A stretch of 64,000 nucleotides of DNA from Pectinophora gossypiella (taxonomy: Eukaryota > Arthropoda > Insecta > Lepidoptera > Gelechiidae). The notes below the pieces were generated by a model. It saw only the letters and a list, made by a program, of their open reading frames with translations, did not search any database and had not been told where the DNA came from. The position numbers and the translations under genes were made by a program. The stretch is taken from contig NC_065406.1 of NCBI RefSeq assembly GCF_024362695.1, forward strand, positions 2,356,001 through 2,420,000, in the 5' to 3' direction. Positions within the stretch are counted from its first letter, which is position 1. Every line of letters begins with the position of its first letter. Positions 61,970 to 64,000 of this stretch are shown piece by piece.

Positions 61970-62135
61970 CTAGGGAGTTAAAAAAAGCCACATCGAAGCA
62001 ATTCATCTAAAAAAGCAATATTGCTATTTGATATTTGATTACATTGCGCACTTACTTTTATATGCGCAAATGTCAAATTGCACTTTTGCTTTTTTAGAAT
62101 TGCTTCGATGTGGCCTTTTTAACCCCCTAGTTCAA
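61970..62135. mobile_element. MITE family H, full palindrome
   Basis: Left AGCCACATCGAAGCAATTCA through AAAGCAATATTGC; right TTGCTTTTTTAGAATTGCTT and CGATGTGGCCTTTTTAACCC. Flanked by GGGAGTTAAAAAAA and its near-mirror. Other copies: 45215-45345, 30040-30185, 11595-11710. Confidence 0.8.
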
Positions 62136-64000
62136 ACGGTATCCCCTGATCGCCAGACAGATAATATCGCACCGTACCAAATCTAACCTCATTTAGCTGA
62201 ACAAACAACGATTTGCATTTAAAACCGATACCAAGATAGTCATACAAATAATCAAAGTCTTCATTACCAGTATCAAGATTTCCAAAGAATCATTAGTAAC
62301 TGACAGAGGCGGTCGATGCGCTATAGATACTGATGATCATCCAAAAGACATTAATCATCGTGGACTAATAATCTTGACAGTAGAAGTTGTATTAGCGGAA
62401 ATGTATAGAATGCTCCGTAGCGGAGGTAAATTTAATAAGGAAAGAATTAAGGTCGATGACCTGGGTATGAATGGGGATAATATTGACTTTTTGATGAGAG
62501 GTAATAAACTATTTTATCGTTATTAATAGATTTATAATAATAGTTTTCAATAACATAACAATAGTTGACATTAAAGCTAATTCCAGTAAATATTCTGAAA
62601 CTTAAAAAAAGATACGTATAAATAGTTAAAACTAAACACATAAAACTATAGGTACGTAACCATAGTAACATTTTTATCGTTTAAATAAAGAAGGCTAAAA
62701 GCCATCTACAATTCCTGAGCCAAAAATCTTACTATAAAAATAACGCAGATTTCAACATAATGCTGAGCGTAATTATCGACTTAGTCACTTTACTATAGGT
62801 GGATCGTTAAATAATATTGCCTATACGATCAACAAAATAAAATCTTGATCACTTCTTCCACATAACTTGGACAAGGATGATCAAGAATGATGATGTTGGA
62901 TGATGTCTAAGTTATCAAATAAGCACGCATATCTATACCGCAGAAAAAGATTGACTTCCCGCTCAGTGTGTCTCTGAACGCGGCCTTAAGCTCCCATAGA
63001 AAGAAGAAAAAAATTGTCAAGTCATCAAGTCAAGACCGCAACAAAAATAGTTCCTTACAAACCTAACTGAACTTCCGCGAAGGGCAAACGCAAGAAAATA
63101 GAGAAAACGGCGACTGTTGGACAATTTTCTAGTCGCCGCTAACCACTGGGACTCGCGGCCTAAGGGTTTCTACACACTTCTCGCTTGACGAAAACTGCTG
63201 TTTCGAATCCCGTCCCTTTTAGATTTTTGTGATCTTCTCTCATTGTAAGGTTTTCCTAAGCACAGGTGCCAGGCCTAATATCACTTTTATTTCCCAGTCT
63301 ATCTTGTGCTACATTAAGAATGAAATAAATGATTTCTTGTTTCCAGCCAGCTTTATAACTGCAGATTATTATATAGTTTTTATGACGCACAACTTCATCA
63401 AATCAGCAAACCATCTGCGCAGTACGCTCGGATTCAACATATACTTCTAACGACAGCATACTATCTGCAGGCTAGCTGCACGGTTGCAGTTTCGATACTG
63501 TTAGACATGCTCAAAAACTGCACCAAAACTGCAATTTTCCAGCTGGCTAGCAGTTCAAATGCAGTCCGTCTACAATAGCCCTAAGCATTCAGAGAGAATT
63601 GTCTCTACGTATAAAAAATAAATTGCACAATTAACAGCTTTTGAGGGCAAAAAAATGTCCTCACTCTTTGAATTGCAGGGACTGACTGGCAACTATAAAC
63701 TTCACACTTTTTATGTTGAAAAAGAAAAAAGTAAATACTTACCGTTTTGTTTAAGACTTAAAATAATACCAGCTTTAAAATATATAGTTCGCGCTACGAA
63801 ATACGCTATTATCGCAGATTCTCTGCGTAAATTGATTCTGCACCATGCTGCTCCCAAGGCATACGTCTTAAAACTCCTTTTTGAGTCTTTCTAATATTGC
63901 CCGTGCCATTAGGGAATCACGGCATGAATTCATGTATACAGGGTGTTAGTGACATCTTTGGGACTAAAAAAATACTAAAGTTTTCATGAATTTTGCTACA

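Larger units (their letters stand above)
56406..64000 (-). other. Notch intron (5' side), at least 7.6 kb
   Basis: No EGF-coding exon is visible on the minus strand. Repeats: SINE B (59940-60128), LINE fragment (60645-60745, minus), SINE C piece with LINE tail (61020-61250), MITE P fragment (61280-61325), MITE H (61970-62135) and a MITE F end (63938-63990). The rest is AT-rich with short, unsupported frames. Confidence 0.6.

Noticed and set aside
62262..62524. Plus-strand open frame with a protein-like look (VTDRGGRCAIDTDDHP, MYRMLRSGGKF)
   Set aside because: No family recognised, no start or splice sites that build a gene, and it lies in AT-rich intron sequence where frames of this length occur by chance.
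56406..64000. Missing Notch exons for EGF1-7 and signal peptide
   Set aside because: I scanned the minus strand for cysteine-rich C-x-N-G-G-x-C patterns with splice borders and found none; they must lie beyond the window.

Overview
The window looks like nuclear DNA of an insect, very probably a moth or butterfly. Genes are split by short introns with GT/AG borders, the background is AT-rich, and many short repeats (tRNA-headed SINEs, small palindromic DNA elements, LINE ends) are of kinds familiar from Lepidoptera. No bacterial operon, rRNA gene or CRISPR array is present. The species cannot be named from the sequence alone.

Three host genes are supported. (1) Positions 729-2782, plus strand: the last three exons of a cysteine-rich, EB/EGF-like protein with a hydrophobic tail. 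(2) Positions 4727-20603, minus strand: a seven-exon biogenic-amine-receptor-like GPCR. Its exons join in phase to 328 residues and carry all seven membrane segments. (3) Positions 28268-56405, minus strand: 28 exons of Notch, running from EGF repeat 8 through EGF36, the three LNR repeats, the membrane segment, the RAM region, the ankyrin repeats and the PEST tail, ending in EAIYI and a stop. I checked every splice phase between consecutive exons. The signal peptide and EGF1-7 lie beyond position 64000. Genes 1 and 2 converge; genes 2 and 3 are head-to-tail on the minus strand.

A complete Bel/Pao LTR retrotransposon (13458-19820) sits antisense in the first intron of the GPCR. Its two 229-bp LTRs read as identical, it has a 5-bp target duplication, and one 1730-codon gag-pol frame is open throughout, so the insertion is recent. 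The other introns and the 20.6-28.3 kb spacer are packed with repeats: at least three SINE families sharing one central motif, several TA-flanked palindromic MITEs, a hAT-type MITE with an 8-bp duplication, 3' ends of several LINEs, a 1.07-kb tandem dimer flanked by a 13-bp direct repeat, and a 2.16-kb foldback structure made of inverted arrays of about 150-bp units.

The three genes are not known to act together. Notch is the receptor of the Delta/Serrate pathway, the GPCR is an orphan amine-type receptor, and the cysteine-rich protein is of unknown function. The least explained structures are the foldback array (21408-23570), the tandem dimer (8553-9620), the SINE with a tRNA-like plus 5S-rRNA-like head (5491-5770), and the inverted SINE pair bracketing two Notch exons.
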